Assembly: GCF_030397665.1 (NCBI RefSeq)
Contig: NZ_JAPUBT010000006.1
Location: 186,001 to 250,000 of the forward strand
Source: Janthinobacterium sp. SUN073
GTDB lineage: Bacteria; Pseudomonadota; Gammaproteobacteria; Burkholderiales; Burkholderiaceae_D
Reading direction: 5' to 3'
DNA: 64,000 nucleotides
Program-made: the position numbers and the translations under genes
Shown: positions 17,383 through 25,776 of the stretch, in pieces
How positions within the stretch are numbered: position 1 is the first letter of the stretch
Layout: the number at the start of each line of letters is the position of its first letter
The notes under the pieces: model-generated
Told to the model about the DNA's origin: nothing
The model's input: only the letters and a program-made list of their open reading frames with translations
Database searches by the model: none

Positions 17383-17964
17383 TTACAAACGGATCTCGGT
17401 GCCGAGCAGCTTGACGAACTGCGCCAGCCAGGCCGGATGCGCGGGCCAGGCGGGGGCCGTGACGAACTGGCCATCGGTGACGGCGTCCGTGACGGCGATG
17501 TCGGCATACGTGCCGCCCGCCAGTTTGACTTCCGGCGCGCAGGCGGGATAGGCGGAAATGCGCTTGCCACGGATGACATCGGCGGCGGCCAGCAATTGCG
17601 CGCCGTGGCACACGGCCGCGACAGGCTTGCCCGCATCGGCAAAATGGCGCACGGCGGCGATGACTTTCTCGTTCAGGCGCAGGTATTCGGGCGCGCGGCC
17701 GCCGGCGATCATCACCGCGTCATAGTCGGCCGGATCGATCTCGTCGAAGCTGGCGTTCAGGGTGAACAAATGGCCCGGCTTTTCCGTGTAGGTCTGGTCG
17801 CCCTCGAAATCGTGGATGGCCGTCTTGATCGTCTCGCCGCTTTTCTTGCCGGGACAAACGGCGTGCACGGTATGCCCGAGCATCAGCAGGGCCTGGAATG
17901 GCACCATCGTTTCATAATCTTCTGCAAAATCGCCGGTCAAAAACAGAATTTTCTTCGCTGCCAT
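17383..17964 (-). CDS. DJ-1/PfpI family protein
   Basis: 193 residues. The fold pattern matches DJ-1/PfpI ([29 protein letters not shown], and the nucleophile elbow [15 protein letters not shown] with Cys and His). Family members act as deglycases, glyoxalases or proteases. The conserved Glu near the N-terminus (FAEDYE) and the Cys of CHG are present, so an active enzyme is likely. It lies 64 bases upstream of the NarX-like kinase on the same strand. Confidence 0.85.
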   Translation of the reverse strand: MAAKKILFLTGDFAEDYETMVPFQALLMLGHTVHAVCPGKKSGETIKTAIHDFEGDQTYTEKPGHLFTLNASFDEIDPADYDAVMIAGGRAPEYLRLNEKVIAAVRHFADAGKPVAAVCHGAQLLAAADVIRGKRISAYPACAPEVKLAGGTYADIAVTDAVTDGQFVTAPAWPAHPAWLAQFVKLLGTEIRL

Positions 17965-18135
17965 TTAGTTCTCCTATGAAAGATTGATCCCGCAAGGCGT
18001 ATCTTAGCGCGACTTGGCAGCCATACTGGATATTTATCAAACTTTTGCCACTGAATGCAGGCATTTAGAGGCTGAGCCAGAATTATTTCAAGGCTCGCAG
18101 GTCAAATCCAAGAGACCCTCTTTGAAAGCCTGGCC

Positions 18136-18489
18136 ATGAGCACCTCCACCAGCCCCCTTGCCAACCCTCTTGTCGCTGCGGCCCTGATCCGTATCTTCGA
18201 CCATTTCAGCGATGCGCAGCAGGCCCGCAGCGCCCTGCTCGACGATGGCTTCGCCGCGCACGCCGTGCAGCTCGACACGGTCGACGACGAAGCCGTGCCC
18301 GTACAGGGCAAGGCCGCGTGGCGCGGCATGTTCCGCCTCGTCGTCGCCATCGGCACGCCACAGGAACGCGAACGGGCGCACGCCATCGTGCAGGCCTGCA
18401 ACGGCTGCGATATCGAACAGCGCACGGCCAGCCACGCGGCAAGCCGACATGCAGGCACAGGTGCAGGCAAACACGCGCTGGCGGGCTGA
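18136..18489 (+). CDS. Small protein of unknown function (117 aa)
   Basis: ATG 18136 has only a weak ribosome site. The first 85 residues resemble a ferredoxin-like alpha/beta pattern (DAQQARSALLDDGFAAHAVQLD, then FRLVVAIGTPQERERAHAIVQ) as in envelope-stress GlsB/general-stress-17M type proteins. The last 30 are low-complexity (ASHAASRHAGTGAGKHA). I cannot name it. It stands between divergent DJ-1 and the monooxygenase-like gene. Confidence 0.5.
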   Translation: MSTSTSPLANPLVAAALIRIFDHFSDAQQARSALLDDGFAAHAVQLDTVDDEAVPVQGKAAWRGMFRLVVAIGTPQERERAHAIVQACNGCDIEQRTASHAASRHAGTGAGKHALAG

Positions 18490-18555
18490 CACCCTCCCCC
18501 GCGCAGCCAAACTATGGCAAGATCGAGCTTCCTTCATTCCACAGTGGAACTTGCC

Positions 18556-18855
18556 ATGATTTATGAAATTGCCCACATCCAGATCAAATCGGCCACGCAT
18601 GACGCCTTCGAAGCGGCCGTCGCCAAAGCCGTGCCCCTGTTCCAGCGCGCGCGCGGCTGCGAATCGATGCGCCTGGAGCGCTCGATCGAAAATGGCGATG
18701 CCTACCGCCTGGTGGTCGGCTGGAGCACCCTGGAAGACCACACCGTGCATTTCCGCGGCAGCGACGACTTCCAGGCATGGCGCGGCCTGGTGGGCGAATT
18801 CTTCGCCGCCCCGCCCCAGGTCGAGCACATGAACACGGTGGTCACGGGGTTTTAA
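18556..18855 (+). CDS. Antibiotic-biosynthesis-monooxygenase (ABM) domain protein
   Basis: 99 residues from the ATG at 18556; the upstream frame (18514) lacks a good site. A single ferredoxin-like ABM domain: IYEIAHIQIKSATHDAFEAA, FQRARGCESMRLERSIENG, YRLVVGWSTLEDHTVHF. Members are small dimeric enzymes or heme/quinone-binding proteins. The substrate is unknown. The gene is convergent with pncB. Confidence 0.78.
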   Translation: MIYEIAHIQIKSATHDAFEAAVAKAVPLFQRARGCESMRLERSIENGDAYRLVVGWSTLEDHTVHFRGSDDFQAWRGLVGEFFAAPPQVEHMNTVVTGF

Positions 18856-18858
18856 GCA

Positions 18859-18879
18859 GGCAGCGCTTGCCCCGCTGCC
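18859..18879. terminator. GC hairpin between convergent genes
   Basis: GGCAGCG (18859-18865) pairs with CGCTGCC (18873-18879) in the 25-base gap between the ABM gene and pncB. There is no T-run, so its termination strength is uncertain. Confidence 0.35.
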
Positions 18880-18880
18880 A

Positions 18881-20071
18881 TTACGCCGCAGGGTGGTGAA
18901 ACACCTGGCGCAAATACGCGAGGAAGGTTTCATCCTTGCACAGGGTCTTGCCCGGCGAATCCGACAATTTCGCCACCGACTGGCCATTGCAGCGCACCAG
19001 TTTCATGACGATGTTGAGCGGCGTCAAACCCACGTCGTTGGTGAGATTGGTGCCGATGCCAAAGCCCGTCATGATGCGGTCGGCGAAGTGCCGGTACAGG
19101 GCGAAGGCCTTGTCCAGGTCCAGGCCGTCGGAAAACACGAGGCGCTTGGTATTGGCATCGATGCGCAGGGCCGCGTAATGGGCCAGCGCCTTTTCGCCCC
19201 ATTCGACGGGGTCGCCCGAATCGTGGCGCAAGCCGTCGAACAGCTTGGCGAAATACAGGTCGAAATCGGCCAAAAAGGCATCCATGCCCACCACGTCCGT
19301 CAGGGCGATGCCCAGGTCGCCCCGGTATTCCTGCACCCAGTCTTCCAGTGCCGCCTTCTGAAAATCGCGCAGGCGTACGCCGAAGGACTGGAACGACTGC
19401 ATGTATTCATGCGCCATGGTGCCGATCGGCACGATGCCCAGCTTTTTCGCCAGGTACACATTCGACGTACCCTTGAAATATTCCGGCACTTCATGCGCCA
19501 GGCGTTGCACCACTTCGTCGTGCCAGGCGCCGGAAAAACGACGGCGCACGCCGAAGTCGGAAAACTCGAACGGATGCTTGCGCCGTGGCAGCTTGCCGAA
19601 TTCCTTGACGGCCGCCACTTTCAAGCCCAGGCGGTGACGCCCTTCGCGCATGGCCGCGTCGAGGTCGAAGCGGCGGAAATACAGTTCATTGATGATGTAC
19701 AGCACGAAAATCTCGAAACCCATCACATGCACCTGCGGCCCGGCCGCGTGCACCAGCAGGGTGTCGCCATCGGTGCTGACGTCGATGAACTTGCGCTGGA
19801 AGCGGAACACCGTCAAAAAGTCGACGAAATCGCTCTTCATGAAGCGCAGGGTGCGCAAATAGGCCAGCTCGTCGTCGGCAAACGACATCGAGCACAGGTG
19901 GTCGAGCTGTTCTTCCAGCTCGCCCTTCAGTTCGGCCAGCGGAAAGGCGGTGGCGTTGCGGCAGACAAATTCGTATTCGGTATGGGTATTCGGATGACCG
20001 TGCAGCAATGCTTGCCACATTGTAAATTTATACAGATCGGTTTCCAGCAAACTGCGCACTATCGGGGTCAT
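18881..20071 (-). CDS. pncB: Nicotinate phosphoribosyltransferase
   Basis: 396 residues from the ATG at 20071, with GGAG about 9 bases upstream. The N-terminus is typical ([19 protein letters not shown]), and the phosphoribosyl-binding region includes [15 protein letters not shown] and [10 protein letters not shown], with the conserved GLRHDSGDP. It converts nicotinate and PRPP to NaMN in NAD salvage (Preiss-Handler pathway). It lies 77 bases downstream of a nicotinamidase-like gene, the enzyme that would make its substrate. Confidence 0.95.
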   Translation of the reverse strand: MTPIVRSLLETDLYKFTMWQALLHGHPNTHTEYEFVCRNATAFPLAELKGELEEQLDHLCSMSFADDELAYLRTLRFMKSDFVDFLTVFRFQRKFIDVSTDGDTLLVHAAGPQVHVMGFEIFVLYIINELYFRRFDLDAAMREGRHRLGLKVAAVKEFGKLPRRKHPFEFSDFGVRRRFSGAWHDEVVQRLAHEVPEYFKGTSNVYLAKKLGIVPIGTMAHEYMQSFQSFGVRLRDFQKAALEDWVQEYRGDLGIALTDVVGMDAFLADFDLYFAKLFDGLRHDSGDPVEWGEKALAHYAALRIDANTKRLVFSDGLDLDKAFALYRHFADRIMTGFGIGTNLTNDVGLTPLNIVMKLVRCNGQSVAKLSDSPGKTLCKDETFLAYLRQVFHHPAA

Positions 20072-20148
20072 GTGTGTTTTCTCCAACTTCCTGAAGCCAG
20101 AATAGTACGCCACCGCAAGCATTTCAGCAGGGCACGCTCGACAATGGC

Positions 20149-21012
20149 TCAGGCCAGCGCATTGGCCAACAATTCAGGCAAGACCTCGGCGGACGTGGCC
20201 AGCCGCGCGCCGCGCTCGTGCATGGTGGCCAGGAAGTCGCGCTGCTGCGCTTCGAAGCCCGTAACGGGGCTCATGCAGTCCGTCAGCAGCACCAGGCGCG
20301 ACAGGGCCGGCTTGCCTTGCTGGGCTTGCAGGTAGTCGGCGATGTGTTCCGTGCTGGCTTTCACGCAGTGGCTGCCCGCCTCGCCCGTGACATAAATCTG
20401 CTGCGCCGGCAGCAGGGTATCGAGGAAGGCGCGGTTCAGCTGGGTGGCCGCGTCCTGAGGATCGGGCACTTCCGCCATGACGGCCGAGTAATGCTCGGTC
20501 CACGGATTCGAACCCTTGCTCAGCTTGGCCACCACTTGCAAGTTGCTCACTTCCCAGGCGTTGTAGGCGGCGCGCACGGCCACGTGGATATTCTGGCCCC
20601 AGCTGCCGATCTCGCAATGCACGGGCCACACCATCAATTGATAGCGCCCCGCTTGCTGCAAGGCATCGAGATAGGCCAGCGCGCGCGGCAAGGCGCCGCT
20701 GGCGGCGGGCAGGAACAATCGGTCGCGCACCTGCTGCGCGCTGATCTGCGTAAATGGCGCAACGGGGCCGCCATCGCCCGTGCGCCAGAAGGCGGGATGG
20801 GCGATGTCGTAGCGGTGGTGGGCGTCGAGGGTCACGCTGATCTGCGTCAGCCCGCCGCCCCCTTCACGGATCAGCTGCGCCACACGCAGCATGTCGGCGT
20901 GGGCGCCGGGCACGGCCAGGGCCGGCGCGGCATCCTGCGGCAGCCAGGCGGCGGGCAAGTCGCAAAAATCGTTTTGCGGGTCGATGACGAGCAGGTGCAG
21001 CTGGCGTTTCAT
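20149..21012 (-). CDS. Nicotinamidase/isochorismatase-like cysteine hydrolase
   Basis: 287 residues from the ATG at 21012 with GAGG 6 bases upstream. The catalytic Asp is in [13 protein letters not shown], metal-binding-like Asp/His in [16 protein letters not shown], and the nucleophile Cys in [14 protein letters not shown]. At 287 residues it is longer than typical nicotinamidases (about 180-215). The position just upstream of pncB supports the nicotinamide to nicotinate step, but longer family members with other amide substrates exist. Confidence 0.82.
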   Translation of the reverse strand: MKRQLHLLVIDPQNDFCDLPAAWLPQDAAPALAVPGAHADMLRVAQLIREGGGGLTQISVTLDAHHRYDIAHPAFWRTGDGGPVAPFTQISAQQVRDRLFLPAASGALPRALAYLDALQQAGRYQLMVWPVHCEIGSWGQNIHVAVRAAYNAWEVSNLQVVAKLSKGSNPWTEHYSAVMAEVPDPQDAATQLNRAFLDTLLPAQQIYVTGEAGSHCVKASTEHIADYLQAQQGKPALSRLVLLTDCMSPVTGFEAQQRDFLATMHERGARLATSAEVLPELLANALA

Positions 21013-21127
21013 GGCGGTCCTCGTGCGTGGCGGGTATTGCATGATAATGGCAACATCGCCATCACGCCAATCCGGGAGCCGCCATGAACCTTGCAAATCG
21101 CAATAACTTGCGCCTGGACAAGTCAGG

Positions 21128-21508
21128 TCAGGGGTGGAAGACATAGCGGCGCTGGCGCCGCTCGACCAGCTTGACGGCCACCTCGCCCGCTTCCGCCATG
21201 GCGTCCGCTTCCGTCGTAAACTGGTGGTCGGCCGACACCCGGCGCTTGCGCAGCAGATTCACCCGGTGCATGGGGTTGGACGAGGGGGCATAGATGGCGA
21301 CGTACGCGCCCCATAGTTTGCAGCCCCGCAAGCGCTCTGCCGTGTAATTCACTTCATAAAAATCAACATACTTTATCGGCACGATGTGCGCTCCAAAAAT
21401 GACATGGCCGGACAGCTTGTCTCTACGGACTGACGCGGTGAGGGTAAAAAACATGCGCTCGCGATTGCTCAGGATACTCAATTCAGCTCTCTTTTTATCA
21501 CGCGGCAC
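21128..21508 (-). CDS. Unknown protein (126 aa)
   Basis: The frame begins with GTG at 21508; an ATG at 21454 would give 108 residues, and neither has a good ribosome site. The core has the pattern FFTLTASVRRDKLSGHVIF and VPIKYVDFYEVNYTAERL, then a final helix rich in charged residues. Features of an alpha/beta cytosolic protein, family not recognised. It is divergent from a decayed YCII-family gene. Confidence 0.55.
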   Translation of the reverse strand: MPRDKKRAELSILSNRERMFFTLTASVRRDKLSGHVIFGAHIVPIKYVDFYEVNYTAERLRGCKLWGAYVAIYAPSSNPMHRVNLLRKRRVSADHQFTTEADAMAEAGEVAVKLVERRQRRYVFHP

Positions 21509-21519
21509 AGGAGAAAAGG

Positions 21520-21715
21520 ATGCATGACTACATCATCTGCATGCATGACGACACACAAGCATCTGTTTGCACCGGCCAGGCCAGTGCAGCCACACTTGTC
21601 AGGCTATCTACTTGTGCAAGCTGAAAGTATAGACGATGCGAAAAAATTCTTGCTGGGCAACCCTGTACTGAACGCGGGTGGCACGCTGGAAATCCGCACA
21701 CTGCCGCGCGACTGA
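21520..21715 (+). pseudogene. Decayed YCII/DGPF-family gene with internal deletion
   Basis: An AGGAG site 6 bases before the ATG at 21520 starts MHDYIICMHDDTQ, a typical YCII N-terminus. That frame ends at a TGA at 21622. The C-terminal half of the same family (HLSGYLLVQAESIDDAKKF, then GNPVLNAGGTLEIRTLPRD) is in another frame and ends at 21713-21715. YCII proteins of this type have about 100 residues; only about 65 codons remain. The simplest reading is loss of the middle of the gene with a frame change. A short product from the second frame (ATG 21524) is possible but would lack the family's core. Confidence 0.65.
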
Positions 21716-21732
21716 TGCGGCATGGCTGGCGC

Positions 21733-22278
21733 CTATTTTCCTGCCTCGGCGGCGGCATGCATGGACCAGACGACGCTGAGGATTTTCCATTCGCCGTCGC
21801 GCTTGACCATTTGCCACGCTTCCACGCCATAGTTGGACAATGTGTCGCCGACGAGGAATTCGTAGTCGAAGTTGACCCACGCCACATGGCGGTCCTGGGT
21901 GATCTTGACGTTGTAGAATTTTTCTTCCGTGCGCTGCGGTTCGCGCTTGATGAAGTTGGCGAAACCGATATAGCCGGCCGCCGCGACGCCGTCAAAGTGG
22001 ACGTCCGTCGTGTCACGCATTTTCTTGATGAAAGCGTCGTCGGCCGGCGAGGCGAACAGGATGTTTGTGTGCAGCATCAGCGACGACAGCAGCTTGACAT
22101 CCTTGGCGATCAGGGCCGCCTGGAAGTCGGCGACGACTTTTTCGATGGCGCGCATATCTTCGGGCGTGGAGGCGTGGCGGCCCACGTGGGCTGGCGCCGC
22201 TGGCGCAGTCTGCGCTGGCGCCATGCCTGCCGCCAGCAGGGAACATCCGAACAGTACTGCACTGGCCAACTTGTGCAT
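21733..22278 (-). CDS. Secreted NTF2/SnoaL-like protein
   Basis: 181 residues. A signal peptide ends near APAQTAP (about residue 23). The mature part has the cone-shaped NTF2/DUF4440 pattern: a helix IEKVVADFQAALIAKD, ASPADDAFIKK, then strands VAWVNFDYEFLVGD and WQMVKRDGEWKILSVVWS. Members are small ligand-binding or enzymatic proteins; the function here is unknown. It lies on the minus strand, downstream of azoR with a 102-base gap. Confidence 0.78.
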   Translation of the reverse strand: MHKLASAVLFGCSLLAAGMAPAQTAPAAPAHVGRHASTPEDMRAIEKVVADFQAALIAKDVKLLSSLMLHTNILFASPADDAFIKKMRDTTDVHFDGVAAAGYIGFANFIKREPQRTEEKFYNVKITQDRHVAWVNFDYEFLVGDTLSNYGVEAWQMVKRDGEWKILSVVWSMHAAAEAGK

Positions 22279-22380
22279 GGGGGACTTTCATGGCGAACCG
22301 CTCGCCGGGCTGACACGGGGCGTGCCGTCGGCAAGCTTATGTCAACCATGGCAGATTGGCAACCCCTCTGAAGGCCTGAT

Positions 22381-22986
22381 TCAGGCGGCCAGGGCTTCGA
22401 TCGAGGCGCGGCCCTTGGCGATCGCACTGGCGACGGCATCCTCGCCCATGGCCACGCCTTCGGCTTGCACGAACTCGATGTCGGTGATGCCTATGAATCC
22501 CAGCGCCGTGCGCAGATAGGTGCTCAGGTAGTCATACGCGGCGCCCGGGCCTGCGCTGTAGACGCCGCCACTGGCCGTGAAAATAACCGCTTTCTTGCCC
22601 GTGGCCAGGCCGACGGGGCCCGTCGCCGTGTACAGGAAGGTGCGGCCCGCGCGCGCCACGTGATCGATCCACGCCTTCAGGGTCGAGGGCACGGAAAAGT
22701 TGTACATGGGCGCGGCCAGCACCAGCACGTCGGCGGCCAGCAATTCGTCGACCAGGGTATCGGACAGTTGCACGGCGGCGGCCGCCTGCGCGCTGCGCTG
22801 CTCTGCCGGGGTGAAGAAGGCGCCCATCACCTGTTCCGTCAGGTGCGGCACGGGTTGCGCGGCCAGGTCGCGCTCGACCACGCTGGCGCCTTGCGCGGCC
22901 AGTTTCGCCACGAATTCGCCCGACAATTGGCGTGACAGGGAACCGCTGTTGCGCACGCTGCTATTGATGTACAAGACCTTGCTCAT
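22381..22986 (-). CDS. azoR: FMN-dependent NADH-azoreductase
   Basis: 201 residues from the ATG at 22986, with GGAG 6 bases upstream; the longer frame is discarded. The flavodoxin-like fold has the N-terminal YINSSVRNSGSLSRQL phosphate loop, APMYNFSVPSTLKAWIDHV (FMN site) and FTASGGVYS. It reduces azo dyes and quinones with NADH as a two-electron transfer. It is divergent from a LysR regulator, a common arrangement for quinone-responsive azoreductases. Confidence 0.92.
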   Translation of the reverse strand: MSKVLYINSSVRNSGSLSRQLSGEFVAKLAAQGASVVERDLAAQPVPHLTEQVMGAFFTPAEQRSAQAAAAVQLSDTLVDELLAADVLVLAAPMYNFSVPSTLKAWIDHVARAGRTFLYTATGPVGLATGKKAVIFTASGGVYSAGPGAAYDYLSTYLRTALGFIGITDIEFVQAEGVAMGEDAVASAIAKGRASIEALAA

Positions 22987-23060
22987 GAATTGCTCCTGTG
23001 GAAATGGATGAGGGGATGGGCCACGTCGCAGCCCTTGCACACAGCATAGTTCGGGTCTAC

Positions 23061-23099
23061 CATCGATGAAACCGCATAAATATCAATGATTAGCATCGA
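23061..23099. promoter_or_regulatory. Candidate LysR site in the azoR divergent promoter
   Basis: The 134-base gap has the palindrome CATCGATG (23061-23068), ATCAATGAT (23082-23090) and CATCGA (23094-23099). Their spacing is compatible with a LysR tetramer covering both promoters. GGGAG lies 5 bases before the LysR start. Confidence 0.4.
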
Positions 23100-23120
23100 A
23101 TTTTTAGATAGGGAGTTTCC

Positions 23121-24035
23121 ATGAGAGAACCGGGCCAGCCTTCGCTCGACCAGTTACGCGTGTTTGTCGCCGTCATCGACGCGGGCGGCTTCGCCCATGC
23201 TGCGCGCCAGCTGCACCGCACGCAGTCGGTGATCAGCTACACCATCGCCAACCTGGAAGAACAACTGAATGTGGTGCTGCTCGACCGCGGCAAGCGCAAG
23301 CCCACGCTGACGGACGCGGGCAAGGCCCTGCTGGCCGATGCACGTGCCGTGGCCCTGAAGGTCGATGGCATGCGCGCGCGCGCCAAGGCGCTGGCCGGCG
23401 GACTGGAGGCGGAAGTATCGGTGGTGGTCGACGTGATGTTCCCCACCTGCGTGCTGGTGCGCATTCTGGAAGCGTTCCAGGCGCAGTTCCCCACCGTCGC
23501 CCTGCGCCTGCGCATCGAAGCCATGGGCGCCGTGGCGCAGCTGGTGATGGATGGCAGTTGCCACATCGGCCTCGGTGGCTGGATGACGGCCACGGCCAGC
23601 GTCTTCGAGCGCCTGGCCGTCGGTCACGTGCGCCTGATTCCCGTGGCCGCACCCAGCCACGCGCTGGCGCAGCTGGCAGGGCCGATCGCCTCCAACGTGG
23701 CGCGCGAACACGTGCAGCTGGTGCTCAGCGACCGCAGCGACCTGACGCAGGGCCAGGATTTCGGCGTACTGGGATTGCGCAACTGGCGCCTGGGCGACCT
23801 CGGTTCCAAGCACGCCTTGCTGCGCGCGGGCCTGGGCTGGGGCAACATGCCCGAAGCGATGGTGCGCGAAGATTTGACGCAGGGACGGCTGGTGCACCTG
23901 CCGCTGGCCGTCGACAATGGCGAGAATTATCCGATTTACCTGATCCAGCGCGCCGACACGCCGCCCGGCCAGGCGGGCAAGTGGCTGACGGAGCGCTTTG
24001 CGGAGCAGCTGCCGCTGCTGGAACAAGTCTTCTAG
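23121..24035 (+). CDS. LysR-family transcriptional regulator
   Basis: 304 residues. Helix-turn-helix in DAGGFAHAARQLHRTQSVIS and YTIANLEEQLNVVLLDRG, followed by a LysR effector domain. Divergent from azoR, so it probably controls it. The inducer (quinone, azo dye or other) cannot be told. Confidence 0.9.
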   Translation: MREPGQPSLDQLRVFVAVIDAGGFAHAARQLHRTQSVISYTIANLEEQLNVVLLDRGKRKPTLTDAGKALLADARAVALKVDGMRARAKALAGGLEAEVSVVVDVMFPTCVLVRILEAFQAQFPTVALRLRIEAMGAVAQLVMDGSCHIGLGGWMTATASVFERLAVGHVRLIPVAAPSHALAQLAGPIASNVAREHVQLVLSDRSDLTQGQDFGVLGLRNWRLGDLGSKHALLRAGLGWGNMPEAMVREDLTQGRLVHLPLAVDNGENYPIYLIQRADTPPGQAGKWLTERFAEQLPLLEQVF

Positions 24036-24084
24036 AAGCGCGCGCGGGCGGGTATCATGCGTGGGCAAGCCCCAAACAACTGCT

Positions 24085-24132
24085 GGGGTCAGACCCGACG
24101 GGATCGCAACCCGTCCCATTGGGACGGGTTGC
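24085..24132. repeat. REP-like GGGGTCAGACCC element with adjoining 12-bp hairpin
   Basis: GGGGTCAGACCC (24085-24096) is a near palindrome. Directly after it GCAACCCGTCCC (24106-24117) pairs with GGGACGGGTTGC (24121-24132) around ATT. A related element occurs at 52399-52425. The hairpin lies between the LysR stop and the next gene and could end transcription or stabilise RNA, but lacks a T-run. Confidence 0.6.
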
Positions 24133-24168
24133 CCCCCGATTTCAGACACAACCTTGAAGAGATTCACC

Positions 24169-24396
24169 ATGGCCGGCATCGACGACTTCGTCAACAAACA
24201 GAAACCAGGCGCGCGCTTCGTCATCACGGCGCAGATGCTGCGCATGACGCCGCAGCAGTTCGACTCGCTGGCGCAGGAATGGATGGAAGACGGCGGCCCC
24301 GGCTTCGACGTGGCCGGCATCCCGCACCGGGTGGTCATCGATGGGCAGTTTTATATCGGCAGGATCACCGTGCAGCGGCACGGCGACCCGGCCTAA
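24169..24396 (+). CDS. Small protein of unknown function (75 aa)
   Basis: ATG 24169 with GAAGAG upstream. The sequence (GIDDFVNKQKPGARFVITAQ, MLRMTPQQFDSLAQEWMED, then HRVVIDGQFYIGRITVQRHG) is a compact helix plus strand pattern. I do not recognise it. It is convergent with cbpM, 11 bases apart. Confidence 0.6.
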   Translation: MAGIDDFVNKQKPGARFVITAQMLRMTPQQFDSLAQEWMEDGGPGFDVAGIPHRVVIDGQFYIGRITVQRHGDPA

Positions 24397-24407
24397 GGGC
24401 TAACGGT

Positions 24408-24719
24408 CTAATCGACGCCCAGCACGTGCAGGCGGCGGCGCAGGCGCGCCACTTCTTCCGACAGATCGACCACCAGCGCGGCCAGTTCGGCGTTCGCATC
24501 GAACACGGATTCGATTTCGTGCAGGCGGCGCGCGCGCACCAGATCCAGGCTGGTGAAGCGCCAGGCCGTCAGCTGCCCCGCCGGCGGGCCATTTTGCAGC
24601 AGCACGCCCGTCTGCACATGCCGCACCACCCAGTCCGGCTCCACGGCGCAGGCGCGCGCCAGTTCCTCCAGGCTCAGGGCTCGATCTTCGAGCAGTTCGC
24701 CAATTACCTTGTTTGTCAT
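24408..24719 (-). CDS. cbpM: Chaperone modulatory protein CbpM
   Basis: 103 residues. The N-terminal MerR-like fold (LSLEELARACAVEPDWVVRHVQ, then WRFTSLDLVRARRLHEI) and C-terminal helix with VVDLSEEVARLRRRLH match CbpM, which binds the J domain of CbpA and blocks its cooperation with DnaK. It starts 3 bases after the cbpA stop, the usual cbpAM order. Confidence 0.9.
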   Translation of the reverse strand: MTNKVIGELLEDRALSLEELARACAVEPDWVVRHVQTGVLLQNGPPAGQLTAWRFTSLDLVRARRLHEIESVFDANAELAALVVDLSEEVARLRRRLHVLGVD

Positions 24720-24722
24720 GAT

Positions 24723-25643
24723 TTACCCTCCCAGCTTCTGGCGCGGATTGAAAGCCATCTCGCGCGCCATGGTTGCATACAATTCGCGCGCCTTGTCATC
24801 GTTCGCCGGCGGCAGCACCACTGCCAGCAGCAGATACAGGTCGCCCGGCTGGGCGGCGGGGATGCCGCGCCCCTTCAGGCGCAGCTTGCGTCCCGTCTGC
24901 GAATTGGGCGGCACGCTGACGGCCACCGTGCCCGATGGCGTGGGCACGGCGATTTCGCCGCCCAGCGCCGCTTCCCATGGCGTGACGGGCACCGTCTCGA
25001 ACACGTCGCGCCCTTCCACCTTGTAGCGTGCATCGGGCTGGAAGCGGATTTCCAGATACAGGTCGCCAGCGGGCGCGCCGCCGCTACCGGGATTGCCCTG
25101 CCCCTTCATGCGCAGCTGCTGGCCCTCCGTGACGCCTTTCGGTATCGTCACTTCGAGCGTGCGCTCGCGCGTCACCACGTGGCCTTGCGCATCCGCTTCG
25201 GGCACGCGCATGACGATGTGGCGCTTGGCGCCGTGGTAGCTGTCGTGCAAATCGATGGTGATGGCGGCGTGGCTGTCCTCGCCCTGCATATGGAAACTGC
25301 CGCCGGCGCGGCGGCGCCCGCCCACGTGGGCAAACAGGTCGGCAAAGAAGTCGCTGTCGTCGGCGCCCGACGATTCGTAGCCCGAACCCCAGTCCGGCGG
25401 CGGCCGGAATGGTTGGCCCTGCGCACCCTGGTTGCGGCCCAGTTCATCATAGGCGGCGCGCTTTTCCGCGTCGCCCAGCACGCCGTAGGCCTCGTTCAGG
25501 GCCTTGGTACGCTTGTCCGCGTCCGGTTCCTTGCTCACGTCGGGATGGTATTTGCGTACCAGCTTGCGGTACGCCTTCTTGATCTCGGCCTCGGTCGCCG
25601 TTTTCTCGACGCCAAGCTCCTTGTAGTAGTCCTTGTATTCCAC
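24723..25643 (-). CDS. cbpA: Curved-DNA-binding DnaJ-type co-chaperone CbpA
   Basis: 306 residues from the GTG at 25643, with GGGAG about 8 bases upstream; a nearby ATG is in another frame. The J domain (DYYKELGVEKTATEAEIKKA, HPD in YHPDVSKEP) is followed by a Gly/Phe linker and two C-terminal beta domains; no zinc finger is present, as in class-B Hsp40. It stimulates DnaK and binds DNA in stationary phase. The partner inhibitor CbpM follows. Confidence 0.93.
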   Translation of the reverse strand: MEYKDYYKELGVEKTATEAEIKKAYRKLVRKYHPDVSKEPDADKRTKALNEAYGVLGDAEKRAAYDELGRNQGAQGQPFRPPPDWGSGYESSGADDSDFFADLFAHVGGRRRAGGSFHMQGEDSHAAITIDLHDSYHGAKRHIVMRVPEADAQGHVVTRERTLEVTIPKGVTEGQQLRMKGQGNPGSGGAPAGDLYLEIRFQPDARYKVEGRDVFETVPVTPWEAALGGEIAVPTPSGTVAVSVPPNSQTGRKLRLKGRGIPAAQPGDLYLLLAVVLPPANDDKARELYATMAREMAFNPRQKLGG

Positions 25644-25721
25644 CGCGCTTGCTCCCCATGGTTGAACTGCCTGTGAGAAGAGTACACGAATTGGCGCCGA
25701 CGGCGCGTGCACACAATACAA

Positions 25722-25755
25722 CACCGCCCGCGGGACACGGGTCGCGCGGGCGGTG
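25722..25755 (-). terminator. Hairpin downstream of the crystallin-like gene
   Basis: CACCGCCCGCG (25722-25732) and CGCGGGCGGTG (25745-25755) form an 11-bp stem, 21 bases after the crystallin-like stop on the minus strand. The following bases are moderately T-rich (TTGTATTGTG). Confidence 0.5.
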
Positions 25756-25776
25756 CATGTGGCAGCAAAAAAAGGC

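Noticed and set aside
17319..17642. Upstream extension of the NarX-like kinase
   Set aside because: It overlaps the DJ-1 gene in another frame and the residues are Pro/Arg/Ser-rich shadow sequence.
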